Below, piece after piece: positions 1 through 8,452 of a stretch of 64,000 nt of DNA; positions within the stretch are counted from its first letter, which is position 1, and every line of letters starts with the position of its first letter. The notes below the pieces were generated by a model, which had not been told where the DNA came from, did no database searches, and worked only from the letters and a program-made list of their open reading frames with translations. Origin of the DNA: Mycolicibacterium aichiense (lineage in GTDB: Bacteria; Actinomycetota; Actinomycetes; Mycobacteriales; Mycobacteriaceae); contig NZ_AP022561.1 of NCBI RefSeq assembly GCF_010726245.1, positions 1,364,001 to 1,428,000 of the forward strand, in the 5' to 3' direction. Made by a program: the position numbers and the translations under genes.

Positions 1-1527
1 TCGGCCTCCAGCGGCTGGGACGACCAGGGCAGTGCGCTGCTGATCGACAACGTCGTGTTCGTCGAAACCCGCTCCACTGAACGGGTTGCGGTGACGATGA
101 AGGCCGACATGCTCGGCTCGCTGTCCGATGTGGGCGTCTTCGAAACCGCCGAGGGGCAACTGCCCGATCCGGGTCCGCTGGAGTTGGTTCAGACGCCTGA
201 CGGTTGGCGGATCAACAAGTTGCCCAACGGAGTGTTTTTGGACTGGCAGCAGTTCCAGGCCACCTACAAGCGCAACACGCTCTATTTCGTCGACCCGACC
301 GGCAAGACCGTCGTTCCCGATCCGCGCTACGTGGCGGTGTCCGACGCCGACCAGCTGGCCACCGAGTTGCTCAACAAACTGATCGCCGGGCCGCGGCCCG
401 AGATGGCCCGCACGGTGCGCAACCTGCTGGGACCGGTGAAGATGATGGGTCCGGTGACCCGGGCCGACGGCGGCAAGACGGGTATCGGTCGCGGTTACGG
501 CGGAGCGAAGGTCGATCTGGAGAATTTGACCACCACCGATCCGCACAGCCGGCAATTGCTTGCCGCCCAGATCATTTGGACATTGGCGCGAGCCGACATC
601 AAGGGCCCGTACGTGATCAACGCCGACGGCGCTGCTCTCGACGACCGGTTCGCCGACGGCTGGGACACCACCGATGTGGCGGCCACCGATCCGGGTGCGG
701 TCGACGGCGCCGCGGCAGGTGTGCATGCGCTGATCCGCGGATCGCTGGTGTCACTGGACGGGCAGCGGGCGACACCGGTGCCAGGATCATTCGGCCAGAT
801 GAACGATCAGGTGTCGGCCGCCCTGTCGCGGACCGGCCAGGCGATCGCCTCGGTGACGGTGCAGCGGCCGGGCGCGCCGGACATGGCCTCCTCGGTGTGG
901 ATCGGCCCGAACGGTGGAGTGGCAGCGAAAGCCACCGATGCGAGGTCGTTGACGCGACCGTCCTGGGCGCTGGACGACGCCGTGTGGGTGGTGGTGGACG
1001 GCAACAGCGTCGTACGGGTGATCCAGGAGCAGGCGTCCGGGCAGCCCGCCCGGATCCCGGTGGACTCCGCGGCGGTGGTGTCCCAATTCCCCGGTGCGAT
1101 AGCCGAATTGCAGCTCTCTCGGGACAGCACCCGGGCTGCGATGGTGGTCAACGGGCAAGTGATTCTGGCGAATGTGGAGCAGACCCCGGCCGGGGAGTTC
1201 GCGCTGACCTATCCGCGGCGGCTCGGTTTCGGGCTGGGGTCGTCCGTGGTTTCGCTGTCGTGGCGCACCGGTGACGACATCGTCGTCACCCGAACCGATG
1301 CCGCGCACCCGGTGTCGTACGTGAATATCGACGGGGTGAACTCCGACGGGCCGAACGGCAACATCGTGATGCCGGTGACCGCGGTCGCGGCCAACCCGGC
1401 GGCGGTGTACGTGTCCGACAGTCGGGGAGTGCTGCAGCTGTCGGGTAACAGTGCCGAGAACAGTCAATCCTGGTCGGACGTACGGCCTTTCCTGACCCCC
1501 GGCGCGGTGCCGGTGCTGCCCGGCTGA
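1..1527 (+). CDS. lpqB: Lipoprotein LpqB, MtrAB-associated (5' end outside window)
   Basis: The reading frame is open from base 1, so the N-terminus and lipobox lie upstream; 508 residues are visible against about 583 in the M. tuberculosis protein as I recall it. The first ~150 residues look like the tail of a GerMN/sporulation-type domain and the rest like a beta-propeller of WD/YVTN-like blades. LpqB is an extracytoplasmic lipoprotein that modulates the MtrB sensor kinase, and the usual order is mtrA-mtrB-lpqB. mtrAB should therefore lie just left of this window. The stop is followed within 12 nt by the next gene's GTG, which suggests co-transcription. Confidence 0.9.
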   Translation, partial: SASSGWDDQGSALLIDNVVFVETRSTERVAVTMKADMLGSLSDVGVFETAEGQLPDPGPLELVQTPDGWRINKLPNGVFLDWQQFQATYKRNTLYFVDPTGKTVVPDPRYVAVSDADQLATELLNKLIAGPRPEMARTVRNLLGPVKMMGPVTRADGGKTGIGRGYGGAKVDLENLTTTDPHSRQLLAAQIIWTLARADIKGPYVINADGAALDDRFADGWDTTDVAATDPGAVDGAAAGVHALIRGSLVSLDGQRATPVPGSFGQMNDQVSAALSRTGQAIASVTVQRPGAPDMASSVWIGPNGGVAAKATDARSLTRPSWALDDAVWVVVDGNSVVRVIQEQASGQPARIPVDSAAVVSQFPGAIAELQLSRDSTRAAMVVNGQVILANVEQTPAGEFALTYPRRLGFGLGSSVVSLSWRTGDDIVVTRTDAAHPVSYVNIDGVNSDGPNGNIVMPVTAVAANPAAVYVSDSRGVLQLSGNSAENSQSWSDVRPFLTPGAVPVLPG

Positions 1528-1538
1528 GAGGAGATCTG

Positions 1539-2069
1539 GTGCCTGGACCTGTGCTACCCGGCGTGATACGTCAAATCGGTTACATCGTGCAGGATTTCGA
1601 CGCCGCACTAGCGACCTGGCTGGACCTCGGCGTGGGCCCGTTCTATGTGCTGCGCGGTATCGAGCAGACCGGGATCTACCGCGGCCAGGAGTGCACGGTG
1701 AAGCTGACGCTGGGCCTGGCCAACAGTGGCGACATGCAGATCGAGGTCATCCACCAGGACAACGATGCGCCGTCGATCTACTCGGAGTTCACCTCGGCGG
1801 GCGGGGACGGCTTCCACCAGCTGGCCTATTGGGCGCAGGACTACGACGCCGCGTTGGCGGCCGGGCAGGCCGCAGGCTGGCCGGTGGTGTGGTCGGGTGG
1901 CGAGCCGGGCACGGCCCGCTATGCGTACTTCGAACCCCCACCCGGCACGGCGGCGACCATCATCGAGTTGATGGAGCTCACCCCCGCGACGATCGGGATG
2001 GGTGAGTTGGTGCGGCAGGCGGCGGTGGACTGGGACGGCAGCGAGCCGATCCGGACCCTGTTCGGGTAG
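1539..2069 (+). CDS. VOC-fold (glyoxalase/dioxygenase superfamily) protein
   Basis: A protein of 176 residues whose opening resembles the first beta-alpha module of VOC proteins (IRQIGYIVQDFDAALATWLDLG). A second module starts around residue 88 (FHQLAYWAQDYDAALAAG). The final strand carries EL(M)EL, where a metal-ligand Glu is usual, and His is present near residue 89. The GTG start at 1539 is preceded by GAGAGGAGAT overlapping the lpqB stop. Substrate is unknown: the superfamily covers glyoxalases, epimerases, dioxygenases and binding proteins. It is probably translationally linked to lpqB. Confidence 0.8.
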   Translation: MPGPVLPGVIRQIGYIVQDFDAALATWLDLGVGPFYVLRGIEQTGIYRGQECTVKLTLGLANSGDMQIEVIHQDNDAPSIYSEFTSAGGDGFHQLAYWAQDYDAALAAGQAAGWPVVWSGGEPGTARYAYFEPPPGTAATIIELMELTPATIGMGELVRQAAVDWDGSEPIRTLFG

Positions 2070-2150
2070 CGGTGCCTGCGGGTTTTTGACGTTGATCCGC
2101 TGCTCAGAGGTGAATTGTGGAGCCGGTGTCAAGCCAGTAGCGTTTGCTCT

Positions 2151-2456
2151 GTGAGTGGGGAGTTGCGGACTGACCCGGCCGTGCTGTCGGCCACGTGTCA
2201 GTCGCTGTCCGGAGCTGCTCAGAGCCTGCTCGAGCGGTTGAAGTCTCTGGACGGAAACGTCACCTCGATGCTGTCGAACTGGCAGGGCACGTCCGGCGGG
2301 TCGTACGGAGATGCCTGGAAGATGTGGCACACCGGCGCCGACGAGGTGGAGAAGGCCCTGGCGATCATGGCTGACTTGCTCGGACAGGCCGGCAAGACGT
2401 TCGCGGCGCAGGAGCAGGCCAATGCCGCCGAGGTGCGAGGTGTCTACGGTGGCTGA
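2151..2456 (+). CDS. WXG100-family (EsxA/B-like) protein, first of pair
   Basis: A protein of 101 residues starting at GTG 2151; a longer TTG start at 2115 adds 12 residues that do not fit the family. The protein is mostly helical with W44-Q-G46 at the expected helix-turn-helix bend and a Y-x3-W element just after it. These are hallmarks of small WXG100 proteins exported by type VII (ESX) systems, usually as heterodimers. Its 3' end overlaps the start of the second WXG100 gene by 8 bp, so the two are probably co-translated and may pair. No ESX core gene lies in this window, so any secretion machinery would act in trans. It is the first gene of the toxin island. Confidence 0.8.
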   Translation: MSGELRTDPAVLSATCQSLSGAAQSLLERLKSLDGNVTSMLSNWQGTSGGSYGDAWKMWHTGADEVEKALAIMADLLGQAGKTFAAQEQANAAEVRGVYGG

Positions 2457-2739
2457 GGCATTTTCGGTGAATCCGGAGTCGCTCGCGGATGCTGTGGCCG
2501 AGATGTCAGAGTTTCAGCGGACCGCCGAGAGCCTGCTGTCCGAGATCGACTCGACGGTATCCGCTCTGCACATCACGTGGGCTGGGGAGGCCGCCGCCGC
2601 GCACGCCGAGGCGCACCGGTCGTGGAAACACGGTGCCGCACTGATGCAGGAAGCGCTCAACCGATTGCACGCGGCCGGAGACACCGCGCACAGCAACTAC
2701 ACATCGGTGATGACGAACAACCAGAACATGTGGTCCTAG
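2449..2739 (+). CDS. WXG100-family protein, second of pair
   Basis: A protein of 96 residues from GTG 2449, with GAGG 8 nt upstream; GTG 2440 is the alternative. It is helical, with W44-A-G46 and a following HRSW segment, matching the size and layout of Esx proteins. It overlaps the previous gene and lies 9 bp before the large toxin-like gene. The arrangement (WXG100, WXG100, large LXG/WXG-type toxin, small immunity gene) is typical of ESX-dependent polymorphic toxin loci, where the small proteins act as co-secreted partners or targeting factors. That role is inferred from context. Confidence 0.8.
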   Translation: MAEAFSVNPESLADAVAEMSEFQRTAESLLSEIDSTVSALHITWAGEAAAAHAEAHRSWKHGAALMQEALNRLHAAGDTAHSNYTSVMTNNQNMWS

Positions 2740-2748
2740 CGGGGTCAT

Positions 2749-5322
2749 ATGCCACCGCTTTCTGTGGACCCCACCGCACTCGACGGTGCGGGTTCGGCAC
2801 TCGTCGATGTCGGCAAGGACATCGGCTGGACGATGTCGACGCTCGAGGGTGCGCTGTCGGGTTGCGGCAGCATGTGCGGCAATGATCCGGTCGGTGCGGC
2901 GATGGGGCAGAAGTACGATTCGACCGCTGCTGCCGTCTTGCAAGCGATCGCTGCAGCCCGCAACGGTCTGGTGAATCTTGGTGATGGCGTGCGGGTTTCG
3001 GCCCACAACTATTCGATGGCCGATGCCCAGTCTGATGTCTCGGGCAGGAGCCAGCCGCTACCGGTCCCGCCGGCCTCGGAAAAAGTAACGGCCTCGACGC
3101 CGCCATCATCGGTGGGTGCCGGCGATGCGGCGCCGGCTGGGTTCGGTTGGGTGGCCAAGTACATCGGGATGATCTGGCCCAACGGAGACTCTGCTCAGCT
3201 GCGTGCTGCCGCCGCTGCCTGGACAGCGGCTGGCACTCAACTGTTGGTGACCGAGACTTCCGCAGCGGGATCGCTGGGAATCATAGGTGCACAGCAGATT
3301 CCGGAAGGTGAGGCGATCGGTAAAGCCTTCGCCGAATCAATCAACGGTGCCGTGCAGATCATGAACCAGTCCACCACGATAGCGGCTCAGTTGAATGCGT
3401 ATGCGGCCAAGATCGACGCGGTTCACGCCGCGATCATCGACCTGCTGAGCAGGATCTGTGACCCGATGACCGGCTTCAAGGAAGTCTGGGACGTTCTCAC
3501 TGGAGAGGACGAAGACGAGATCAAGAAGATCGCCGATGACATCAAAACGGTGATCGACAACTTCGAGTCCGAGACGTCGGCGCTGGCCGCAGAGATGACT
3601 GTGGCGATGTCGGCAGCCGAGGATATTGCGTCGGCGATGACCAAGTACGCGGACAAGGAGTGGAACCAGTTCCTGCACGGAACCGAGGTCGGGCGATTGA
3701 TCGACCTGGATCTGCGATTTACCAAGGGGTTTTTCGGGCAGGCCGAAAATCTGGTGAAGGACAACTGGAAGTACGGGCCCCTGCGGGCGATGACCCAGCC
3801 GGAGCGGTGGTTCAACGACTGGAAGGAGACCGTCACGGGGATGGCGCCACTGGTCGGACTCGGTGGTGACGGGGCGCCAGGCGTCGGTGAGTCCTGGAAG
3901 GACGTGGGGAAGGGGTTAGTGCACTCGGATCTCTGGTCGAAGGATCCAGCGGAAGGGTTGGGCGCCAACCTGTTCGACGCTCTCACACTTCTCGTCCCTG
4001 GCGGGGAGCTCGGTGCGGCGGGCAAGGTGACGCACGGTGCAGCGGATGCGGCCGAAGCCACGGCCAAGGCGGCGCCGCACATCGCTGACGCAGCTCCGCA
4101 AGTGGGGCGGGATGTCGTCAAGGGTGCTGAATCCGCGACGCCCCCCGTGCACGTACCGGAGGCGCCTCCGGGCGGTGCGCCGCGTCCACTGCCTGATGCG
4201 GCGCCGAAACCGGCGACGCCCGAGGCCGCCCCGAAACCCGCTGCACCTGTGGCGGGGGAGCCGCGGTCGGCGCCCGCTGAAGGTCACGGTGCCGGGGGCC
4301 CCACGGAGCGGACGCCTGGAGCGGCAGCGCCTGAGCATGCGGGATCTGGACCCGCCGAAGCGCCGAAAGTGCCTGGCGAGCCCCGGCCGTCGGTTGTGGA
4401 CGCGCCCGCTACTGCGGCTGAGCGGACGGCCATGGCGAACCAACTCGCAGAGGTGCCGGCGAGTGCGCCTTCGGCTGGATCAGGTGCTGCAGGATCGGCC
4501 CTGCCGAGTGCTCCTTCCGCCGGAGCGCTGGGCGGCGGCGGTGGTCACGCCTCCGACGTGATGTCCTCTGCCGCAGGCGGTGCGAGTGACCGAGTTCCCG
4601 CCGCAGTGGGAGCGCACGGCGCTGAATCCGCTGCGGGCGGAGCGGGGCATGGTCCCCACCCGGGTTCGGGCGATGGCGGAGGTGGTTCGCACGGCGGGTC
4701 TAGTGATCATGGCGGCGGCGGCCACGAGACGGGGGCTGGTCGAGGCGACGCACCGAACCATGGACGTGGCGACGGAGAACACGATGGTCATGGAACGGGT
4801 GAGCTCGATGACGCGCCGAATCCCGATCCGGCCGGTATCAGCCCCGAGAAGCGGGATGAGATCCTCGCGATGGATAAAGGCGATCGGCCAGACCCATCCG
4901 AGTATTTGTCTCCCGAGTACATAGAAGAGCACCTTGGCCAGTTCCACGATGGTGCAGCGAGGTTCATGCCGGAAGAGAACTTTGAGCAGTACGGAATTGG
5001 GCAGCGCGACGGCACCTCCTTCATGCTGACAAAACACGATGCGGATGAGCTCATTCGGTCGACTCACGGAGATCCACGAGCGATGGAACGAGCGCTCGGG
5101 TTTGTGGAGGGCTACTTAGACGACCACGCAATTGTGCGCATCGACGTACCTGACCCGGAAGCCTACAATCTTCGTGTGCCCTCCGGGAACGAGGCAGGCG
5201 CGAATTCGCAGTGGCTGCCAGGAGGCTATCTTCCAGAAGGCCTGCGGGAAGCCGTCATTGACGGCGCTTCAGTACCCCCTGATCATTACACTGTTATAGA
5301 CATTCGCGAACTCAAGGAGTGA
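2749..5322 (+). CDS. Large ESX/T7SS-type polymorphic toxin with unassigned C-terminal domain
   Basis: A protein of 857 residues. Residues 1-100 form an Esx-like helical region. Residues ~125-330 contain a second helical domain opening with IWPNGDSAQLRAAAAAWTAA, similar in layout to the N-terminus of CpnT-like exported toxins. Residues ~450-690 are a Pro/Ala then Gly/His-rich low-complexity linker. Residues ~697-857 are a compact, more AT-rich domain with SPEYIEEHL, GIGQRDGTSF, RVPSGNEAGANSQW and a VIDG segment, which I cannot assign to a known toxin fold. The N-terminal targeting, linker, variable tip and adjacent small gene fit a polymorphic toxin. Enzyme activity is not claimed. It could instead be a surface-exposed effector without toxicity. 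Confidence 0.75.
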   Translation: MPPLSVDPTALDGAGSALVDVGKDIGWTMSTLEGALSGCGSMCGNDPVGAAMGQKYDSTAAAVLQAIAAARNGLVNLGDGVRVSAHNYSMADAQSDVSGRSQPLPVPPASEKVTASTPPSSVGAGDAAPAGFGWVAKYIGMIWPNGDSAQLRAAAAAWTAAGTQLLVTETSAAGSLGIIGAQQIPEGEAIGKAFAESINGAVQIMNQSTTIAAQLNAYAAKIDAVHAAIIDLLSRICDPMTGFKEVWDVLTGEDEDEIKKIADDIKTVIDNFESETSALAAEMTVAMSAAEDIASAMTKYADKEWNQFLHGTEVGRLIDLDLRFTKGFFGQAENLVKDNWKYGPLRAMTQPERWFNDWKETVTGMAPLVGLGGDGAPGVGESWKDVGKGLVHSDLWSKDPAEGLGANLFDALTLLVPGGELGAAGKVTHGAADAAEATAKAAPHIADAAPQVGRDVVKGAESATPPVHVPEAPPGGAPRPLPDAAPKPATPEAAPKPAAPVAGEPRSAPAEGHGAGGPTERTPGAAAPEHAGSGPAEAPKVPGEPRPSVVDAPATAAERTAMANQLAEVPASAPSAGSGAAGSALPSAPSAGALGGGGGHASDVMSSAAGGASDRVPAAVGAHGAESAAGGAGHGPHPGSGDGGGGSHGGSSDHGGGGHETGAGRGDAPNHGRGDGEHDGHGTGELDDAPNPDPAGISPEKRDEILAMDKGDRPDPSEYLSPEYIEEHLGQFHDGAARFMPEENFEQYGIGQRDGTSFMLTKHDADELIRSTHGDPRAMERALGFVEGYLDDHAIVRIDVPDPEAYNLRVPSGNEAGANSQWLPGGYLPEGLREAVIDGASVPPDHYTVIDIRELKE

Positions 5323-5323
5323 C

Positions 5324-5593
5324 ATGGCGAAACGCTATGAGCCGACCTACTTTTCGAAGGAGCATCGGTATTCAATGGGAAATGATTTGAAGACGGGCGG
5401 CCACTACCTGGCAATTCCCGTGAGTAATGGGCTTGCCGAATACAATGAGGAATACTTCTTGCTGCCAGGGCAGTATGAGGAGTTCATGCGGGACCCGTCC
5501 GCTGCCTTGAAATTTGTTGAGGCGTGTCGTGCTCGTCAACACGATGAGCAGCTGATCTACGTACAAAATGGCAAACGCGGCGAGCCACTTTAA
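5324..5593 (+). CDS. Putative immunity protein of the adjacent toxin (copy 1)
   Basis: A small acidic/aromatic soluble protein of 89 residues starting 1 nt after the toxin stop, with AAGGAG in front. It has no signal peptide or membrane segment. A paralogue lies at 6607-6879 and shares the pattern FxSxExRYSxGxDLxxGGxY, then QYEEFM/QYEHFM, then EACR/ESCR and HDE-LI, ending RGxP. Tight coupling to the toxin gene, small size, lower GC and a nearby diverged duplicate are all typical of immunity genes. No function is shown by sequence alone. Confidence 0.65.
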   Translation: MAKRYEPTYFSKEHRYSMGNDLKTGGHYLAIPVSNGLAEYNEEYFLLPGQYEEFMRDPSAALKFVEACRARQHDEQLIYVQNGKRGEPL

Positions 5594-5807
5594 TGGTGTT
5601 ACCTCTATGGGCAATGCATCGTTGAGACCCCAGAGGCATGGTACTTCCCTCACGAATCAGCGGGTTTCGCGCACCGTGGGGATATGCCGCGCGCGTTGGC
5701 GGGCAACATCACCGTGAGAATGGCACGGGACCGGGAGCGGGCTTCGCTTAGAAGAACCAGATACCGCATGACTGCCGTTCGGAAGATAGACGGAATCGGA
5801 GGCTGAG
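5594..5807. other. Intergenic stretch inside toxin island
   Basis: There are 214 bp without a convincing gene. An imperfect hairpin near 5609-5636 (CCTCT...AGAGG) could end the toxin/immunity transcript but lacks a clear T-run. A GGAGG Shine-Dalgarno sequence at 5798-5802 serves the next gene. Base composition is lower in GC than in the flanking core genes. Confidence 0.35.
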
Positions 5808-6563
5808 TTGCAGCTCGTCGACAACACAATCGTCCGCGCGGCCGTCGCATCCTTTGCGGCACAACCAAACCAGGCGGCCGCACTGGAAGTCCTGCGATCC
5901 TGCATGTTCGGTGATCTTCTGTTGGACACCACAGGTTCCGATGCGCCGACCGCGACTGGTTTCGCGCCCGGCGCACGGCTGCAGATCCGTCGTGGCAGAG
6001 GCCCAGATGGTAACGGTGCACTCTTGGCCTTCACGCGCAACGAAGAGATCGCGCGCCTTCACCCGCCGGGAACCGCGACCATGTCGTTGGTCAACCCGGC
6101 GATCGGCGTACTCAAACTCGCCAAGTCGCAACAGGATGCGTGGCTATACATCGATCCGGCCGGACCGACCTGCGCGATCTCGGCGGCGGAAATCGACTTC
6201 GCGTTGCGCAATCCCAACAACGAACCACTCAAGACCGCCACAGTAGATTTCAATGCTGGACGGATCGACCGGCAGAGGGTGCTGGATCTGCTCAAGCAGG
6301 ACGGCCCTCTACTTCTTGGAGTCGACGAGACATCACAGCCCGGGGAGATGAAATTTCGGGCGACGGTGATGCCGGACGGGTCGCCCGGGCTCTTCGCCTT
6401 TACCAGTGCCCCAGAGGTGGTAGTCCACAACGTGTCGGACGCTGTCATGGCGAGCACGACAGAGAAGGTGCTCGAAATAGCCCGCGAGCAGGGCTATGGC
6501 GGTCTCGTCATCAATCCCAGCGGTCCGTACGTTGCGGTTACGTTGGCAGAGCTCAACACTTGA
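5808..6563 (+). CDS. SseB-like tandem-domain protein
   Basis: A protein of 251 residues starting at TTG 5808, with GGAGG 5 nt upstream. Two similar halves are visible. Residues ~70-140 carry ALLAFTRNEEI, then DAWLYIDPAGPTCAISAAEI. Residues ~190-250 carry GLFAFTSAPEV, then GGLVINPSGPYVAVTLAEL. This F-T-S/N-x-E plus NPxGP layout is characteristic of the SseB N-terminal domain family. That family occurs both as ESX-associated proteins and as immunity-like genes in actinobacterial toxin loci. It has no signal peptide. Position between two paralogous immunity candidates suggests another immunity or accessory gene, which is an inference. Confidence 0.65.
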   Translation: MQLVDNTIVRAAVASFAAQPNQAAALEVLRSCMFGDLLLDTTGSDAPTATGFAPGARLQIRRGRGPDGNGALLAFTRNEEIARLHPPGTATMSLVNPAIGVLKLAKSQQDAWLYIDPAGPTCAISAAEIDFALRNPNNEPLKTATVDFNAGRIDRQRVLDLLKQDGPLLLGVDETSQPGEMKFRATVMPDGSPGLFAFTSAPEVVVHNVSDAVMASTTEKVLEIAREQGYGGLVINPSGPYVAVTLAELNT

Positions 6564-6606
6564 TCAACCCAGATCGGATGCGCGTAAGCAAGGTTAGAGA
6601 TTAACG

Positions 6607-6879
6607 TTGACAGCCAACAGATTTGAAGACACCTTCTTCTCCCGGGAGAACCGCTACTCCTTGGGTGTCGATTTGGAAGAGGGCGGTTACTACGCTTCGT
6701 TTCCAGTGTCAGCTCAAATAGTCGACTACGAGGAGTGCTACCGACTGACACCCGCTCAGTACGAACACTTCATGGCCGACCATGAGGCAGCACTTGACTT
6801 TGTCGAGTCGTGCCGGCGACGCGAGCACGACGAGTTGCTCATTCAGAAGCCTGGTTGGAACCGCGGCACGCCGAGGTGA
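6607..6879 (+). CDS. Second copy of the putative immunity protein (orphan)
   Basis: A protein of 90 residues starting at TTG 6607, with a weak AGGTTAGAG upstream. By eye roughly half of its residues match the protein encoded at 5324-5593, along its whole length, including the RYS(M/L)G, QYE-FM and HDE-LI segments and the RGxP tail. No toxin gene lies directly in front of it, so it looks like an orphan immunity gene left by turnover of toxin tips, or one protecting against a related toxin from neighbours. Shared length and ends argue against it being a frameshifted fragment. Confidence 0.6.
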   Translation: MTANRFEDTFFSRENRYSLGVDLEEGGYYASFPVSAQIVDYEECYRLTPAQYEHFMADHEAALDFVESCRRREHDELLIQKPGWNRGTPR

Positions 6880-7165
6880 CTTCGAACAGCCTGACCTCAG
6901 CGCGGCCATCTGCGTCTACCTCAAGAACTACCCAGGTCAAAATGCGCAGCAGTTCGACGACGTGTTTGGCGACCGAGCCGAGCAGCTGTGCGAGCGTGTC
7001 CTCGAAATCCTCACGGAGACAATCAAAATAGACCTGGATTGGACGGGCCTCACGCTGAGCAACGGCGGCAAGGCGGTGCAGGCCATAATGGCGGAGCGCC
7101 ACCCTGGCTTGTCGGACGAAGCGCTATTGCACCTGGGAAACTACTACACGTATTTGGTGAAGTAA
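6782..7165 (+). CDS. Small hypothetical protein with doubtful 5' end
   Basis: The convincing coding part runs from about 6878 (DFEQPDLSAAICVYLKNYPG) to the stop at 7165, ending GNYYTYLVK, about 95 residues. It is helical, acidic and has no membrane segment. The only conventional starts in frame (ATG 6782, TTG 6794 and 6800) lie inside the preceding gene and would force ~80-100 bp of out-of-frame overlap with poor-looking N-terminal sequence. I suspect the original start was lost by recombination at ~6878, leaving a 5'-truncated gene; a non-canonical start is possible. Context suggests another immunity-like cargo gene. Confidence 0.4.
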   Translation: MRQHLTLSSRAGDASTTSCSFRSLVGTAARRGDFEQPDLSAAICVYLKNYPGQNAQQFDDVFGDRAEQLCERVLEILTETIKIDLDWTGLTLSNGGKAVQAIMAERHPGLSDEALLHLGNYYTYLVK

Positions 7166-7182
7166 TTAGCCGCCCACCCGAC

Positions 7183-8412
7183 CTAGTTTTCCGTTGGTGG
7201 GGCTTTGGGTTGGAAGGGTTGGTACCACTTCCATTGGGCGCGTTCGCCGGTCGGTCCGGGACACGGTGGGACAACGGGTGGTGGGTGGTTCGGCGGCCGG
7301 GCGAGTGAGGCAGATGTGAGCAGTTCGCCGTCGCTGTCGGTGACCGTGAGCTGGTGGGCGGGGCCGCTGATGGTGATGTCGCCGTGGTGGTGTGCTCGGT
7401 GGTGGTAGGGGCAGAGCAGCACGAGGTTGTGTAGTTCGGTGGGGCCGCCGTCTTCCCAGTGCTGGATGTGGTGAGCGTGGAGGCCTCGGGTGGCGCTGCG
7501 GCCGGGGACTGCGCAGGTGGTGTCGCGGTGTTCAAGGGCCCGGCGGAGCCGCCGGTTGATTGTGCGGGTGGTGCGACCGGCGCCGACGGGTTGGCCGTCG
7601 CGTTCGAACCAGGCTTCGCAGGTGGCATCGCAGGTCAGGTAGTGGCGATCGGCGTCGGAGAGCAGGGGACCCAGATGAAGTTCCCCGATGCGCTTGTCGA
7701 CGTCGACGTGGACCACCACGGTGGTGCGCTGCCCGTGCGGGCGTCGGGCCACGTCGGTGTCCCAGCCAGCCTCGATCAGGCTAATGAACGCATCGGTGGT
7801 GTTCGGCAGCGGCGGTGCGATGTCGGCGGAGTTGGCGTCGTGATCGCGTTTCCAGTCGGCGATCAGCGCATCGTGATGGGACTGCAGCGCGGCGTCGAAG
7901 GTCGCTGCTTCCCGGTTCGGAAGGGTGATCTTCCACGTGGTCGTGTCATCCCCCGACATCTTGGTGACCTTGCGCTGCGGCTCCGGACGGGGCGCCTTGT
8001 CGGGGCGCGGTTCGAGCTTGACGGCTGTGCGCAGCTGGCTGACGGTCGCGGCCGTGGCCAGCTGTGCGTAGTGCTCATCGGACCCGTCGGCGGCGCGTTG
8101 GGCGATGACGCCAACCTGATCCAGCGACAGGCGGCCTTCCAACATGCCTTGGGTGCATCGGGGAAACTCTGCAAGTCGGTGCGCGACAGCGGAAATGGTG
8201 TTGGCGGTGGAGGCTGAGGTGCCCAGTTTCCAGGCCACCACAGCGGCGACGGAGCGCGCCCCGGTCATACCGCAGAGGCCGTCGTGATCCAGTTCGGCGA
8301 CAAGCTTTACGATCCGGCCGTCGATCGCATTACGCTGGCCGGCCAGCTCCGCCAGCTCCTCGAACACCACCTCGAGGCGCTCCTTCGGGCTGAGCGTGGC
8401 GGTCGAGGACAT
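7183..8412 (-). CDS. 13E12-repeat (DUF222) family HNH endonuclease-like protein
   Basis: A protein of 409 residues. The N-terminal two thirds is the DUF222 region (ERLEVVFEELAELAGQRNAIDGRI). The C-terminus carries an HNH module: HAHHIQHWEDGGPTELHN followed by LCPYHHRAHH, with the paired His residues and Asn expected of the fold. These REP13E12-type proteins occur in many mycobacterial copies, some associated with phage insertion, but their role is undefined. It lies tail-to-tail with the toxin island and marks its right edge. A Pro-rich tail follows the HNH domain. Confidence 0.85.
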   Translation of the reverse strand: MSSTATLSPKERLEVVFEELAELAGQRNAIDGRIVKLVAELDHDGLCGMTGARSVAAVVAWKLGTSASTANTISAVAHRLAEFPRCTQGMLEGRLSLDQVGVIAQRAADGSDEHYAQLATAATVSQLRTAVKLEPRPDKAPRPEPQRKVTKMSGDDTTTWKITLPNREAATFDAALQSHHDALIADWKRDHDANSADIAPPLPNTTDAFISLIEAGWDTDVARRPHGQRTTVVVHVDVDKRIGELHLGPLLSDADRHYLTCDATCEAWFERDGQPVGAGRTTRTINRRLRRALEHRDTTCAVPGRSATRGLHAHHIQHWEDGGPTELHNLVLLCPYHHRAHHHGDITISGPAHQLTVTDSDGELLTSASLARPPNHPPPVVPPCPGPTGERAQWKWYQPFQPKAPPTEN

Positions 8413-8452
8413 GACTCCGTCATGGCATCAGGGTCCGACAAAAACGGACCGC

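Noticed and set aside
2115..2150. TTG start for the first WXG100 gene
   Set aside because: The extra 12 residues (MWSRCQ...) do not fit a WXG100 protein; GTG 2151 gives the usual ~100 residues.
6607..7165. A single frameshifted gene joining 6607-6879 with the next ORF
   Set aside because: The first protein ends at the same place as its paralogue at 5324-5593, so they are separate genes.
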